A stretch of DNA of 64,000 bases from Cytobacillus oceanisediminis 2691 (GTDB taxonomy: Bacteria > Bacillota > Bacilli > Bacillales > Cytobacillaceae): contig NZ_CP015506.1 of the NCBI RefSeq assembly GCF_000294775.2, positions 2,145,501 to 2,209,500 on the forward strand, in the 5' to 3' direction. Numbering within the stretch: the first letter of the stretch is position 1; the number at the start of each line of letters is the position of its first letter. The position numbers and the translations under genes are program-made. Of the stretch, positions 17,801-25,340 are shown piece after piece. The notes under the pieces are model-generated. The model ran no database searches, had not been told where the DNA came from, and was given only the letters and a program-made list of their open reading frames with translations.

Positions 17801-19318
17801 TCGGAGCAAAAACAGCAAAAGAAGCTGGAGAAAAAACTTCATGCTCTTAACGAAGAGTGGAAGGATGCGTCTGTACCGGATGAACCTATGAGTATTTTGG
17901 AAAAGATGGTTCAAACAGCTGCAAAGGAAACAAAGGCAGCAGAGAAAGAAGAGCGAGAGCAGGGAACAGCTGTAACAGTTGCTGACACTTCTTTAAAGCA
18001 TGCGAAGGCGCAGCGTGATAAGACTGTTAAAAAAGTGGCCAAGCATGATAAACAGCCTGAAGAATGGGAAGAACTTGATCTGGAAGTGAAGACGGTTGAG
18101 ATTACAGACCAGACCAAACAGACGAATGCAGAAATTAAGAAAACGGAAGAGCGCAAAAAAGAGACGGAGCAAAACATTGCTGAGTTTGAAAACAATCAAT
18201 TGCATCTATCTGTAATCCTTAAAGAGGAAGCAGCAGCTTTTACGGATGAAGATATTGAAAAAATAAAGAGCCAGGGAAAGCAAAGCATCATTTCCTGGAG
18301 TGAAAAACATCAGGGTATCCAGGATGAAGGCCAGGAGAAGCACGCAAAAATTGAACAATCCCTGCGCAATTTAAAACTCAATATTGAAGGCAAGGATTGG
18401 GAGATCCGCTTTAAGAATGAAGTCTTAACTACGCTTGATCATATGGATACGAGGCATTATGCACATATTCAAAGTGTGGTCCAAAACATGAAGCGCTTCT
18501 CACAGAGCGGCTTAGAGCAGCTGGAACGCGATAAAGAACGGGCAGAAAAGGCGCAAAACTTCTGGGCAAGCCGTGCGAGTATGAAGGTGATGAGTATTTC
18601 GGAAGCGATTCGCTCGATGATTGCGAAAATGAAGCTGAAGAATGAACGGGGGTCTTTCCCGCTCGTCCAGCTCAAAGAAGACATCCTGCCTAAAAAAGCG
18701 GAAGATATTGAACCTTTACTGAAACAGCATTTTGTTTCGGCCATTAACAAAATTACGAAACGATTCGAGATGATTGATGACCATAATCTGGAGCTGGATC
18801 AGGAAATCAAACAGCTCATCAGTGATGAGCAGATTTTATTTGTCTCCCTCAGGAATCGTTACCCGGAACTGCTGGTATATAATATGCGTACTGATAATGC
18901 CTTCATGTATGGAAAACCGCAGCGTGAGCATTATTCAACCTGGCAGACGATCAACCAGGGTTCAAAGACGAAATCGGATGGCAGCGGCGGCCAAAAGTTA
19001 TCTGCCCGCATGGTCATGATGATGATGCTTCTTTCGGTTAAGAGTGAAACTGATCAAAGCTGGGTTCCGTTAGTCTGTGATAATCCGTTCGGACAAGCGG
19101 CTTCTGCCCATGTGCTTGACCCGATTTTCGCTGTAGCTGATAAGCTGAAGTTTCAATTCATCGTCGTTACTCCGCCTGAGTTGGTGAAAACAGAGATCAG
19201 CCAGAGGTTTGATGCGTACTATAAATTGGATTTCATCCGGGAAAAAGGGAAAGAGATTGTGTCGGATACGATTGTACCGGCATTTCGAATTTATCAGGGA
19301 GAGGAAGCAGTTCATTAG
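14858..19318 (+). CDS. jetC: Wadjet SMC-like ATPase JetC (MksB/MukB-like)
   Basis: The 1486-residue motor subunit. Both ends form an ABC ATPase head and the middle is a very long Glu/Lys-rich coiled coil (about 290-560 and 760-1240) around a globular hinge (about 600-740), as in MukB/MksB. The N-terminal P-loop is NGGGKGV with Lys47. The signature motif is SDGSGGQKLSARM (1373 on, SGGQ at 1376-1379). Walker B is VPLVCDNPFG with Asp1408. Two features depart from textbook SMC heads: GKG instead of GKS/T in Walker A, and Asn after the Walker B Asp. ATG behind GAGGAGGATC, inside the jetB end. With jetD, jetA and jetB it forms a complete anti-plasmid complex. Confidence 0.9.
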   Translation: MPKIHRIRIAGLKYDGMQKQYKDTTFNFHNEETSTNGLISMMNGGGKGVFLQTIFQILKPGTSWGKQNNRYYQQFFFNNKEQFIPYTFHVLMQWELDGADCRHLVTGGMFSAEQRISMNEEGGEAKTLEQEAKIVPNITFYTREFERKEEASLEHIPLYEDGELADTEGLKDYLKWNGYDVYRDTKKHYRILDTYGINRKDWDIMKDINKDEGGVGKFFEGAEDDHSLFQKRIIPTVSQILHRTEHQKNDLVEIFKSQASIAKDLPVLLKREQAHKEFLEDIIPFEESLAKGIKHKEIVEDSIKVGRQLLGALEHLKKTEEETLIELEKEIEKLTGKQVELRFQKDNLEYAKAHREVLDWEKKLGEEQKKHTILQETVKEKQERKDELAFHLLLKEWHEGEQSIRALSQQIVKLEQNSGLEQVNQRMDEIKKEAAQHWEKSAAAIREAVQHYSGYQKFLKKKTNELSKQDKQKTREIAQLRTEIDFLYTKIHEFESKEEQLIKEFGDRLTYDLQGFIENLNKQIETKKEAVEDLQAKEKQSNEKQNQLASAHGTLAQSIQFSEEKCKELKMKSEEMHRKEAKLYDKLQVVLDDVSAQFTNALLSKYAQQVEELLVQNREQGEEIKKALWETQLDFALNDEHFWIANNDVKELKEWIDEKTGIDVFYGSQFLQSLKPDEMASYMLTHPLLPYGLVVSRPQWEKVNKQVLAGRMFKSPVPIFMREEMAGENQQNTFVMITGTEKELLTDKNQFTNWKIKIAKEIEEKKDALLEMEQTESSLRRILKEIDRFLSNDLAGDIERALLQEKEALLSKKNELQAIIVQEEKEKERQLGLRDQLEKTKEKIENLSKDVESLESFNREKSLHLENKRVKQEKEKQKEAFESVQKELANEHQTIIDLQEKWSQTYLEWKLSAEQNIKEISFFIDGAVFPAAEKAEASEEVPRLSSHMLEEIIGSIEELKQLQKSKEEQASELLAIQATRESEQKQQKKLEKKLHALNEEWKDASVPDEPMSILEKMVQTAAKETKAAEKEEREQGTAVTVADTSLKHAKAQRDKTVKKVAKHDKQPEEWEELDLEVKTVEITDQTKQTNAEIKKTEERKKETEQNIAEFENNQLHLSVILKEEAAAFTDEDIEKIKSQGKQSIISWSEKHQGIQDEGQEKHAKIEQSLRNLKLNIEGKDWEIRFKNEVLTTLDHMDTRHYAHIQSVVQNMKRFSQSGLEQLERDKERAEKAQNFWASRASMKVMSISEAIRSMIAKMKLKNERGSFPLVQLKEDILPKKAEDIEPLLKQHFVSAINKITKRFEMIDDHNLELDQEIKQLISDEQILFVSLRNRYPELLVYNMRTDNAFMYGKPQREHYSTWQTINQGSKTKSDGSGGQKLSARMVMMMMLLSVKSETDQSWVPLVCDNPFGQAASAHVLDPIFAVADKLKFQFIVVTPPELVKTEISQRFDAYYKLDFIREKGKEIVSDTIVPAFRIYQGEEAVH

Positions 19319-19393
19319 ATTAAAGGAATTAAAGTATTGCCATCTTGCAAAAAATATGCAATACTTGGTTGAAAATAATATTTTATACAAATT

Positions 19394-19552
19394 CTTATCC
19401 AGAGAGGTGGAGGGACTGGCCCTGCGAAGCCTCAGCAACCCCTGATTATGTCAGGAAGGTGCTAATTCCAACAGAGTTGACGCTCTGGGAGATAAGAGGT
19501 CGTTTTTGATAATAAAGGCCTCTTATAAAGAGGCCTTTTTTTGATGTTCTTT
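19394..19552 (+). promoter_or_regulatory. SAM-I (S-box) riboswitch with terminator
   Basis: The S-box aptamer is recognisable. CTTATCCAGAGAGGTGGAGG begins at 19394, then GGCCCTGCGAAGCCTCAGCAACC, then AAGGTGCTAATTCC, and P1 closes at GATAAGAGG (19491-19499). Downstream, AAAGGCCTCTT and AAGAGGCCTTT form a terminator followed by a T run (19515-19552). AGAGGTC at the aptamer end can pair with GGCCTCTT as anti-terminator. The layout predicts shut-off when SAM is high. Confidence 0.93.
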
Positions 19553-19603
19553 TTAGGTTGATCTCGGTTTAGATAATAACGAAGAAAGAGGAGGAAAAAC
19601 AAA

Positions 19604-20182
19604 ATGGAAAACAGTGTTATACAGGTACCGGAAGCATATTCGAGAATATTACAGGATTCTGATGTGCTGGGTTTCGGGCAATCATGTGATCGAAAAACAG
19701 GGTTTTTACTAAAGGGGCTGGCTGCCTCCAAACCAGGAGGAAGCTTTTTGGAGCTGGGCACAGGTACGGGGGCATCTGCTTCCTGGATCATAGATGGGAT
19801 GGATGAAAGCAGTAAGCTAACAACCGTTGACATTGATTCGACAGTTCAATCCATCGCGAAAAAAAACCTCGGGTATGACAGCAGAATTACATTTTGCTGT
19901 GAGGACGGAGCAGCTTTTATTCAAAACCTGTCGGAAAGGTTCGATTTTATTTTTGCAGATACGTGGCCAGGGAAATTCGAGCTTCTGGACAAAACCCTGG
20001 ATCATTTAAATATCGGCGGTTTTTATGTGATTCATGATGTGTTTCCGCAGCAGAAATTGCCTGAAGAATTTCGGATCAAAGCCACTAAACTCCTGAAAAC
20101 ACTGCAGGACAGACCTGACCTGGACATTACAGAATTGGATTGGTCTACTGGGCTGATACTGGCAGTGAAGACAGCGGTTTGA
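19604..20182 (+). CDS. Class I SAM-dependent methyltransferase (O-methyltransferase-like)
   Basis: A 192-residue Rossmann-fold methyltransferase. Motif I is FLELGTGTGASASWI at about residue 50, followed by the acidic strand TTVDIDS and FIFADTWPGKFE as motif IV. The final strands carry GGFYVIHDV. The closest family is the COMT-like small O-methyltransferases (Methyltransf_24 type). The ATG follows GAGGAGGAAA. It is the first gene after an S-box riboswitch, so it is expressed when SAM is scarce, which is unusual for a SAM-consuming enzyme. This suggests a role tied to methionine/sulfur recycling or restraint of methyl use; the substrate is unknown. The PH-domain gene lies 24 bases downstream. 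Confidence 0.8.
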   Translation: MENSVIQVPEAYSRILQDSDVLGFGQSCDRKTGFLLKGLAASKPGGSFLELGTGTGASASWIIDGMDESSKLTTVDIDSTVQSIAKKNLGYDSRITFCCEDGAAFIQNLSERFDFIFADTWPGKFELLDKTLDHLNIGGFYVIHDVFPQQKLPEEFRIKATKLLKTLQDRPDLDITELDWSTGLILAVKTAV

Positions 20183-20206
20183 TAGTTTATTAAGGGGGGA
20201 CGTTCC

Positions 20207-20590
20207 ATGAGTAGCGTTAAAAATCAGGTTAAACATGTATTGTATGAAGGTGAAACCATTATTGAATGTCTAAGCTGTTCATTAGTGGCTCATTTCTGTT
20301 TAGCACCGCATCCAGGCTTCTTTGCGGCAACAAACAAAAGACTGCTGTTTTATGGAATTCCTGCATCAGGAACAACCAAGGATTTAGTTGAAGAATTTGC
20401 GTATATCAATATAACTTCCATTGAAGAAAAAAGGGGAATCACCGGCAGGCATATTCATATGTACTATAACCAGGACTTGTATAAATTTCAGCAAATCCAG
20501 GGGATGAATATGTTTGATTTTATGGCAGCGGTTAAGGAAAAGATGTGTATGTTTGCTGCTTCGGCAAAAGAGCGTTATCCCGTAGGATAA
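20207..20590 (+). CDS. PH-domain protein (YokE-like bacterial PH domain)
   Basis: A 127-residue cytoplasmic protein consisting of one bacterial PH-like domain. The pattern YEGETIIECLSCS, then GFFAATNKRLLFYG, then IEEKRGITGRHI matches the seven-strand fold of the YokE/bPH type, where the T-N-K-R-L-L-F-Y strand is typical. The ATG follows AAGGGGGGAC. It is cotranscribed with the methyltransferase under the S-box riboswitch, with a terminator after it. No function is known for such stand-alone domains, and membrane binding is not implied. Confidence 0.75.
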   Translation: MSSVKNQVKHVLYEGETIIECLSCSLVAHFCLAPHPGFFAATNKRLLFYGIPASGTTKDLVEEFAYINITSIEEKRGITGRHIHMYYNQDLYKFQQIQGMNMFDFMAAVKEKMCMFAASAKERYPVG

Positions 20591-20601
20591 ACGCCCTTTT
20601 A
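20571..20601 (+). terminator. Terminator after the PH-domain gene
   Basis: GCGTTATCC and GGATAAACGC pair around CGTA and are followed by CCTTTT. The left arm overlaps the last codons of the gene. Moderate strength. Confidence 0.6.
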
Positions 20602-20624
20602 AATTGTGGAATTTATAGCTTAGC

Positions 20625-22001
20625 TTAGTTGCTCAGACAACTTTTCCATGATTTAGCGATTAACTGGACTCCTCTCTCAATCTCGTCCATCGAGGGTGCG
20701 CCATATCCAATCATCACATGATGGTTTGGCTTGTGCAGCTGATACATAGGCGAAACAGCATCGATTTCAACACCTGCCGACTTTGCCAGTTCAATTGCTT
20801 TCGCTTCATTCAATCCTTCGGGTAATTTCACGATGATATGCAAGCCCGCTGTATCTCCAATTATGTCAAAGTGGTCTCCTAAGTGTTTTGACAGGCTTTC
20901 TATTAAACAGCTCCGCTTGGATCGATATAACGTTCTCATTTTTGCTATATGAGATATATAAAGTCCTTCTTCCATAAATTTTGCAGCAGCCTGCTGATCG
21001 ATTCTTGAAACATTCGTCTTTTGGTAAGCATTAAATTTTTCAAAGTCTTGCTGCAGAGATACTGGCATAATCAGATAGCTGATCCGAAGTGATGGCAGCA
21101 ATGTTTTTGAAAAGGTGCCAAAGTACAGTACCCGCCCGGTTGAATCCAAATGGGACAATGCCGGGATTGGTGCCCCTTTGTAGCGGAATTCAGAATCATA
21201 GTCATCCTCGATAATATAAGCGTCCTGTTTGATTGCCCAATTTAACAGCTCAATCCTTCTAGCAATAGACATAATTGTACCGGTAGGGTATTGATGAGCA
21301 GGTGTCGTATACAATAATTTTATTGGCTCTTCAGCATCAGGCACACAGCATCCATCCTCATCCACAGAAATCGGATAACAAGGCAGCTGTAATTGATCAA
21401 AAACAGATCTTGCCCGAATAAAACCTGGATCTTCAATCCCGATGGCTTTCCGCTTAAAAAACAAACAGACATTTAACAGCTGCGGCTGAAATCCGCTGAA
21501 TAGATACACTTGTTCCGGCTGACAGGCTAGCCCTCTAGCTTGCTGAAGGTATTGTGCAATTTGAACACGCAAAGAATATTCACCCTGCCACGGGCCATTG
21601 CTGGCATTGGATTCCTTAAGCTCTTTTCGATAAAGTCTATTCCATTGTTTGTAAGGAAATGCAGAGGCATCAATCTGCCCATTTTTAAAATTAATGAGAA
21701 ACTCTTGCTGATCTCTTTTCTCCAGGCCCATTGTATTAATCTGACTATAATGCATTTCATCCTGAATTTCAGAAACAAAATAGCCTTTGCGTTCTGCTGA
21801 ATAACAGTACCCTTCACTCTGCAATTGTTCGTAAGCCATCTGAACAGTTATGATGCTTACGTTTAATTGTTCAGCCAGCCTCCGCTTTGCAGGAAGTCTT
21901 TCATGAGCTGACAATTTTTTATCTAAAATCGCCAGCCGAATTTGTTCATAGATTTCTTTATACTTTATTCCATTTTCCGAAAGCAGAATTTGAAGCTCCA
22001 T
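20625..22001 (-). CDS. MocR-family transcriptional regulator (GntR HTH plus aminotransferase-like domain)
   Basis: A 458-residue PLP-binding regulator. The N-terminal GntR winged helix (about 10-75) contains HERLPAKRRLAEQLNVSIITVQMAYEQL. The rest is a fold-type I aminotransferase domain. PLP contacts are visible: YTTPAHQYPTG, EDDYDSEFRY and the Schiff-base lysine in YFGTFSKTLLPSLR. The second Met (22001) is preferred over one at 22034 because AGGGA precedes it at suitable spacing. It is divergent from a GNAT gene and, beyond it, an aminotransferase. MocR proteins usually control such neighbours, for example PdxR or GabR. The ligand is not clear. Confidence 0.88.
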   Translation of the reverse strand: MELQILLSENGIKYKEIYEQIRLAILDKKLSAHERLPAKRRLAEQLNVSIITVQMAYEQLQSEGYCYSAERKGYFVSEIQDEMHYSQINTMGLEKRDQQEFLINFKNGQIDASAFPYKQWNRLYRKELKESNASNGPWQGEYSLRVQIAQYLQQARGLACQPEQVYLFSGFQPQLLNVCLFFKRKAIGIEDPGFIRARSVFDQLQLPCYPISVDEDGCCVPDAEEPIKLLYTTPAHQYPTGTIMSIARRIELLNWAIKQDAYIIEDDYDSEFRYKGAPIPALSHLDSTGRVLYFGTFSKTLLPSLRISYLIMPVSLQQDFEKFNAYQKTNVSRIDQQAAAKFMEEGLYISHIAKMRTLYRSKRSCLIESLSKHLGDHFDIIGDTAGLHIIVKLPEGLNEAKAIELAKSAGVEIDAVSPMYQLHKPNHHVMIGYGAPSMDEIERGVQLIAKSWKSCLSN

Positions 22002-22093
22002 CAAATCATTCCCTGGTATTATATTAAAATTCATTTTTGGTTATTTTTATCATACCAGAAATCGGTTTTAATTGATTCAAGGAGAGTGATAGC

Positions 22094-22666
22094 ATGCGAA
22101 AATTAGAAAACAATGTTGTGCAGTTAATTCCTATGGAACTTGATCATGTTAAAGGAATTTGTGAAGCAGCTCAGGATAAACGAATATGGGACCATATGTC
22201 TGTTGATTTAACTGAGAAAGGCCGGGTCATTCATTATGTCAAAGATGCCATACAAAGACGGGAGCAAGGCACCGATTTTGCTTTTGTCATTATCCATAAA
22301 AATACAGGGAAGATCATTGGCGCTACTTGGTTTCTCGATATTTCAGCCCAGCATAAACATCTAGAAATCGGCTCCACTTGGATGAACCCTATTTATTGGC
22401 GCACGAATTTCAATACAAACTGTAAATATTTGTTATTGAAATACTGTTTTGAAGAACTGTCACTTAATCGCGTCCAAATCAAAACCGGACATGAAAACAT
22501 CCGATCACAGAAAGCGATAGAACGAATCGGTGCGGTAAAAGAAGGCATTCTTCGAAATCATATGATAAGAAAAGAAGGGACTATTCGTCATACTGTCCTG
22601 TATAGTGTCATAAAGGAAGATTGGGCAAAAGTAAAAAAACTTTTCCAGGAGCACTTGCTTATATAG
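22094..22666 (+). CDS. GNAT family N-acetyltransferase (RimL-like)
   Basis: A 190-residue acetyltransferase of the RimJ/RimL-like group. Recognisable parts are KIIGATWFLDIS (strand 4 region), LEIGSTWMNPIYWRT, a conserved start of the acetyl-CoA site, and RVQIKTGHENIRSQKAIERIGAVKEG, the typical RimL C-terminal strand-helix pair. The ATG follows AAGGAGAG. It is divergent from the MocR regulator with about 90 bases between their starts, and followed by the aminotransferase after 68 bases, so the pair may be one transcript under MocR control. The acceptor is unknown. Confidence 0.82.
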   Translation: MRKLENNVVQLIPMELDHVKGICEAAQDKRIWDHMSVDLTEKGRVIHYVKDAIQRREQGTDFAFVIIHKNTGKIIGATWFLDISAQHKHLEIGSTWMNPIYWRTNFNTNCKYLLLKYCFEELSLNRVQIKTGHENIRSQKAIERIGAVKEGILRNHMIRKEGTIRHTVLYSVIKEDWAKVKKLFQEHLLI

Positions 22667-22734
22667 TTTTTGTGGAGCATCTCAGGCAAGAAGTTTATAA
22701 TGAATAATAAAACTGCTGGAAGGGTGTGGATACA

Positions 22735-23925
22735 ATGAGTGCTGGTTCTTTTTTTCCTGATAATATCAAAGGGGCGCTTCAGAATACTCCCCCTGGGGAG
22801 TGGATTCCGGAGATTCCAGATAAGTGTATACGCCTGCATTGCGGCTATCCAGCTCCTGCCCTTATACCTGATGAAGAGGTAAAGGCAGCTGTTAACAGTT
22901 TATTAGAGGAAGAACATGATTTGCCGCTCCATTATATAGGAAGTCCCAAAATAATAAAACTCAAGGAACAGGTTTTAAAGAGGTTGAAAGAGCGGGGGGT
23001 ATCTGTTACGGAAAAAGAGCTTTTGATCACTTCAGGTGCCTGTCAGGCGATCGATTTGATTGCCCGCATTCTCCTGGATGAGGAGTCAATCGTGGCAATA
23101 GAATCACCTACTTATATGGAGGCTTTAGAAATTTTCCAAAATTACACCAAACATATAATTAGTATTCCTGTAGACAAGCACGGACTTCAAACAGGTGTAT
23201 TGGAAGAGATTCTAGAGGATAGGAAGCAAAAAGGGCTCACTCTGCCGCGTTTTCTTTATACAATCCCAACCTTTCAAAATCCTACAGGCACTACGATGAC
23301 AGGAGAGCGCCGGCAGCATGTATTGGAGCTTGCCAAAACATATAATTTCCTAATAGTTGAGGATGATGCTTATGGGGAATTATCATTTAATAAAAGTTTC
23401 CCCACTTTAAAAGCAATGGATCAAAACTCTCAAGTTCTGCATGTTGGTTCCTTATCCAAGATAGTGGCCCCGGGCATGCGTATAGGATGGATAGCGGGAG
23501 CAAGTGAAATAATCCATGCATGCGCCTGGTTTAAAAAAGATCTGAACCATCCGTTTGCTCAAGCTGCCATGGCTGTTTATTTAGCAAACACAGATTTAAA
23601 TAATAAACTAGTAACCATGAGAGATACATACCGGTCCAAATGCAATGTTCTGACCTCCGCACTGGAACAGTACTTTCCTGAATCAGCTTCCTGGTATGTG
23701 CCCGAAGGGGGGTACTTCGTGTGGATGAAAATTCCCGGTGCCGATACATCGGAACTGCTGACACATGCCCTGGCAAAGGGGGTATCTTTTATTCCTGGCA
23801 AGTACTTTTTCAAAGATCAGGCAGACGGAACGGAATTTCTGCGCCTTTCCTTCAGTTATGCGGATGAGAAGGAAATAACTGAGGGGATTCGCAGGCTGGG
23901 AAAAGCCGCAGAGGCCTATCTTTAA
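22735..23925 (+). CDS. PLP-dependent aminotransferase, fold type I (LysN/2-aminoadipate aminotransferase-like)
   Basis: A 396-residue aminotransferase related to LysN and the MocR C-terminal domain. PLP-site motifs appear in order: LLITSGACQAIDLIARIL, IPTFQNPTGTTMT (Asn of the substrate pocket), VEDDAYGELSF (Asp for the pyridine nitrogen), HVGSLSKIVAPGMRIGW (Schiff-base Lys), and Arg in EFLRLSFSYA for the substrate carboxylate. The ATG at 22735 is chosen over GTG 22726 because GGAAGGG is ten bases from the ATG and too close to the GTG. No helix-turn-helix is present, so it is an enzyme. The amino donor is unknown; the partner GNAT gene suggests an amino-acid derivative pathway. Confidence 0.85.
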   Translation: MSAGSFFPDNIKGALQNTPPGEWIPEIPDKCIRLHCGYPAPALIPDEEVKAAVNSLLEEEHDLPLHYIGSPKIIKLKEQVLKRLKERGVSVTEKELLITSGACQAIDLIARILLDEESIVAIESPTYMEALEIFQNYTKHIISIPVDKHGLQTGVLEEILEDRKQKGLTLPRFLYTIPTFQNPTGTTMTGERRQHVLELAKTYNFLIVEDDAYGELSFNKSFPTLKAMDQNSQVLHVGSLSKIVAPGMRIGWIAGASEIIHACAWFKKDLNHPFAQAAMAVYLANTDLNNKLVTMRDTYRSKCNVLTSALEQYFPESASWYVPEGGYFVWMKIPGADTSELLTHALAKGVSFIPGKYFFKDQADGTEFLRLSFSYADEKEITEGIRRLGKAAEAYL

Positions 23926-23974
23926 TGAAAATATTTCTATGGAACTTTTAAAAATGAAGAGGAATAAAGGAAAC

Positions 23975-24022
23975 AAAGCCTAATTATCTTGGTATTGTAA
24001 GCCAGAAATTAGGCTTTTTCTT
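23975..24022 (+). terminator. Terminator of the aminotransferase gene, possibly bidirectional
   Basis: AAGCCTAATT and AATTAGGCTT pair and are followed by TTTCTTT. On the other side are A-rich bases, and a minus-strand operon converges here, so it can serve both. Confidence 0.75.
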
Positions 24023-24052
24023 TAAATCCAGTCAGTGATAGATGTAAATAAA

Positions 24053-24334
24053 TTATAGTCTTACCCGAACCTCAGAACCGTCCTTAGCTTTGACATCTAC
24101 TATCACGAGCCCCTTTTGATTTTTCAGTTCCTTGACAATAGGCTTTAGCGCTTCTTTATCTATTAATGGAAATGTAAAGTCCAGTCTTTTTCTTTCGAAG
24201 TGCACTTTTGTCCATTTGTTTACATTTTGATGAAACAATTTTGAACAAAAAATGGAAATAGCAATGTTTAAAATTGCATATGGAATTGGGATGGTTAACC
24301 GAACATCTTTTGCTTTCACTTTTACATGCAGCAT
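24053..24334 (-). CDS. Small hypothetical protein of the DUF2089 operon
   Basis: A 93-residue protein. It begins MLHVKVKAKDVRLTIPIPYA, runs through a hydrophobic stretch at about 15-30, and ends with ALKPIVKELKNQ then VDVKAKDGSEVRVRL. The ending resembles the end of the preceding operon protein (IVDIKSANGDTVSVII), so both may share a strand-rich domain of YvlB/DUF4097-adjacent type. The ATG at 24334 lies 10 bases after the previous stop; the longer frame would overlap the upstream gene. No enzyme motif seen. Confidence 0.6.
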   Translation of the reverse strand: MLHVKVKAKDVRLTIPIPYAILNIAISIFCSKLFHQNVNKWTKVHFERKRLDFTFPLIDKEALKPIVKELKNQKGLVIVDVKAKDGSEVRVRL

Positions 24335-24344
24335 AATCAACTCA

Positions 24345-24734
24345 CTAATCAATGATGACCGAAACGGTATCTCCGTTTGCCGATTTAATATCAACGATTT
24401 GGCCGTCTAATTCATTTTCGATTGCTTCGATAATAAGGCTTATGTCTATATCTTTAACGTATTTTTCTGACTGAGGGATACTCGCTGCGATGCTGTGTCC
24501 AGCCATTAATACTGCCTTAACAAGTTTTATTGGCAAATTGACCGTGACGTTATCATTTTCGGCGGATACAACACGGATTTTTAAAGTTTTATCTAAATAT
24601 TTAGTTGTTTTTAATGCTGGCTTATTACCTGTTTCTTCTTTATCTTTTAATATTTGGATCAGTTCTGATCCCTTATCTGCATCAATCTTCCCTTCTTGAA
24701 CCATTGTTAACACTCTCGTAATTTCTTCTTTCAT
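24345..24734 (-). CDS. SHOCT-like/YvlB-type protein
   Basis: A 129-residue protein. The first 30 residues, EEITRVLTMVQEGKIDADKGSELIQIL, form the short helical domain found at the N-terminus of YvlB-like proteins, where it precedes a beta-rich repeat. After a basic linker comes KTLKIRVVSAENDNVTVNLPIKLV, typical of that group. The start is ATG behind GGAGG, 10-12 bases after the DUF2089 gene. Such proteins in Bacillus accompany cell-envelope stress or anti-sigma-like modules, but no function is shown here. Confidence 0.7.
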   Translation of the reverse strand: MKEEITRVLTMVQEGKIDADKGSELIQILKDKEETGNKPALKTTKYLDKTLKIRVVSAENDNVTVNLPIKLVKAVLMAGHSIAASIPQSEKYVKDIDISLIIEAIENELDGQIVDIKSANGDTVSVIID

Positions 24735-24746
24735 GATAAATCCTCC

Positions 24747-25112
24747 CTATTCCTCTTTTAATAGCTTAATGGCTTCTTCTGGTGTGATTTCGCCATTTTC
24801 CAACATGGTGACAACTTTTTTCTCATCTGCTTCATTCTTCTTCTTCTGTACATATCCTAGGGATGATATGATGTCTGTTAGCTTGCCTCGAACCGTTGGA
24901 TAGGATATCCCCAGTTCCTTTTCAACTTCTTTGATATTTCCTCTGCATGTTAAAAATACTTCCACAAAATGAAGCTGATCCTTTGATAATGATGCCAGTT
25001 TAGATAATTCAAACTCATTTTCAATCGTTGTGTGACAATGAGAGCACTGCAGCTTTGTAATTTTCAATGTTTTACTGCAAACAGGACAATCTGTGATTAA
25101 TTTATAAGCCAT
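24747..25112 (-). CDS. DUF2089 family zinc-ribbon/HTH protein, likely regulator
   Basis: A 121-residue protein with an N-terminal zinc ribbon CPVC...CSHC (about residues 9-29). A helix-turn-helix-like block, GNIKEVEKELGISYPTVRGKL (about 58-78), is the DUF2089 signature. Its C-terminal MLENGEITPEEAIKLL resembles the short helical domain that starts the next protein. It is first in a three-gene minus-strand operon, so autoregulation is likely. The upstream 200 bases are very A/T-rich. The family is described only as regulatory-like. Confidence 0.8.
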   Translation of the reverse strand: MAYKLITDCPVCSKTLKITKLQCSHCHTTIENEFELSKLASLSKDQLHFVEVFLTCRGNIKEVEKELGISYPTVRGKLTDIISSLGYVQKKKNEADEKKVVTMLENGEITPEEAIKLLKEE

Positions 25113-25340
25113 AATGAAATTCCTTCCTTTTATTTGAATTGATTATATAATAATGAATCAAATAAATAAATAATTAAAATGAAAAAAATTAATAATTTTA
25201 ATTAAAAATTTAAATTTATTGATTTTTTAGGTGAAATGCAGAGGTTTTGTGAAAATATCCTAATAAAGGGAAAATAAAATATTCATAGAAAGTAATCAGT
25301 GATGCATTTAAATATTTTCTAGCTGAAGGAGTGATTTTCA

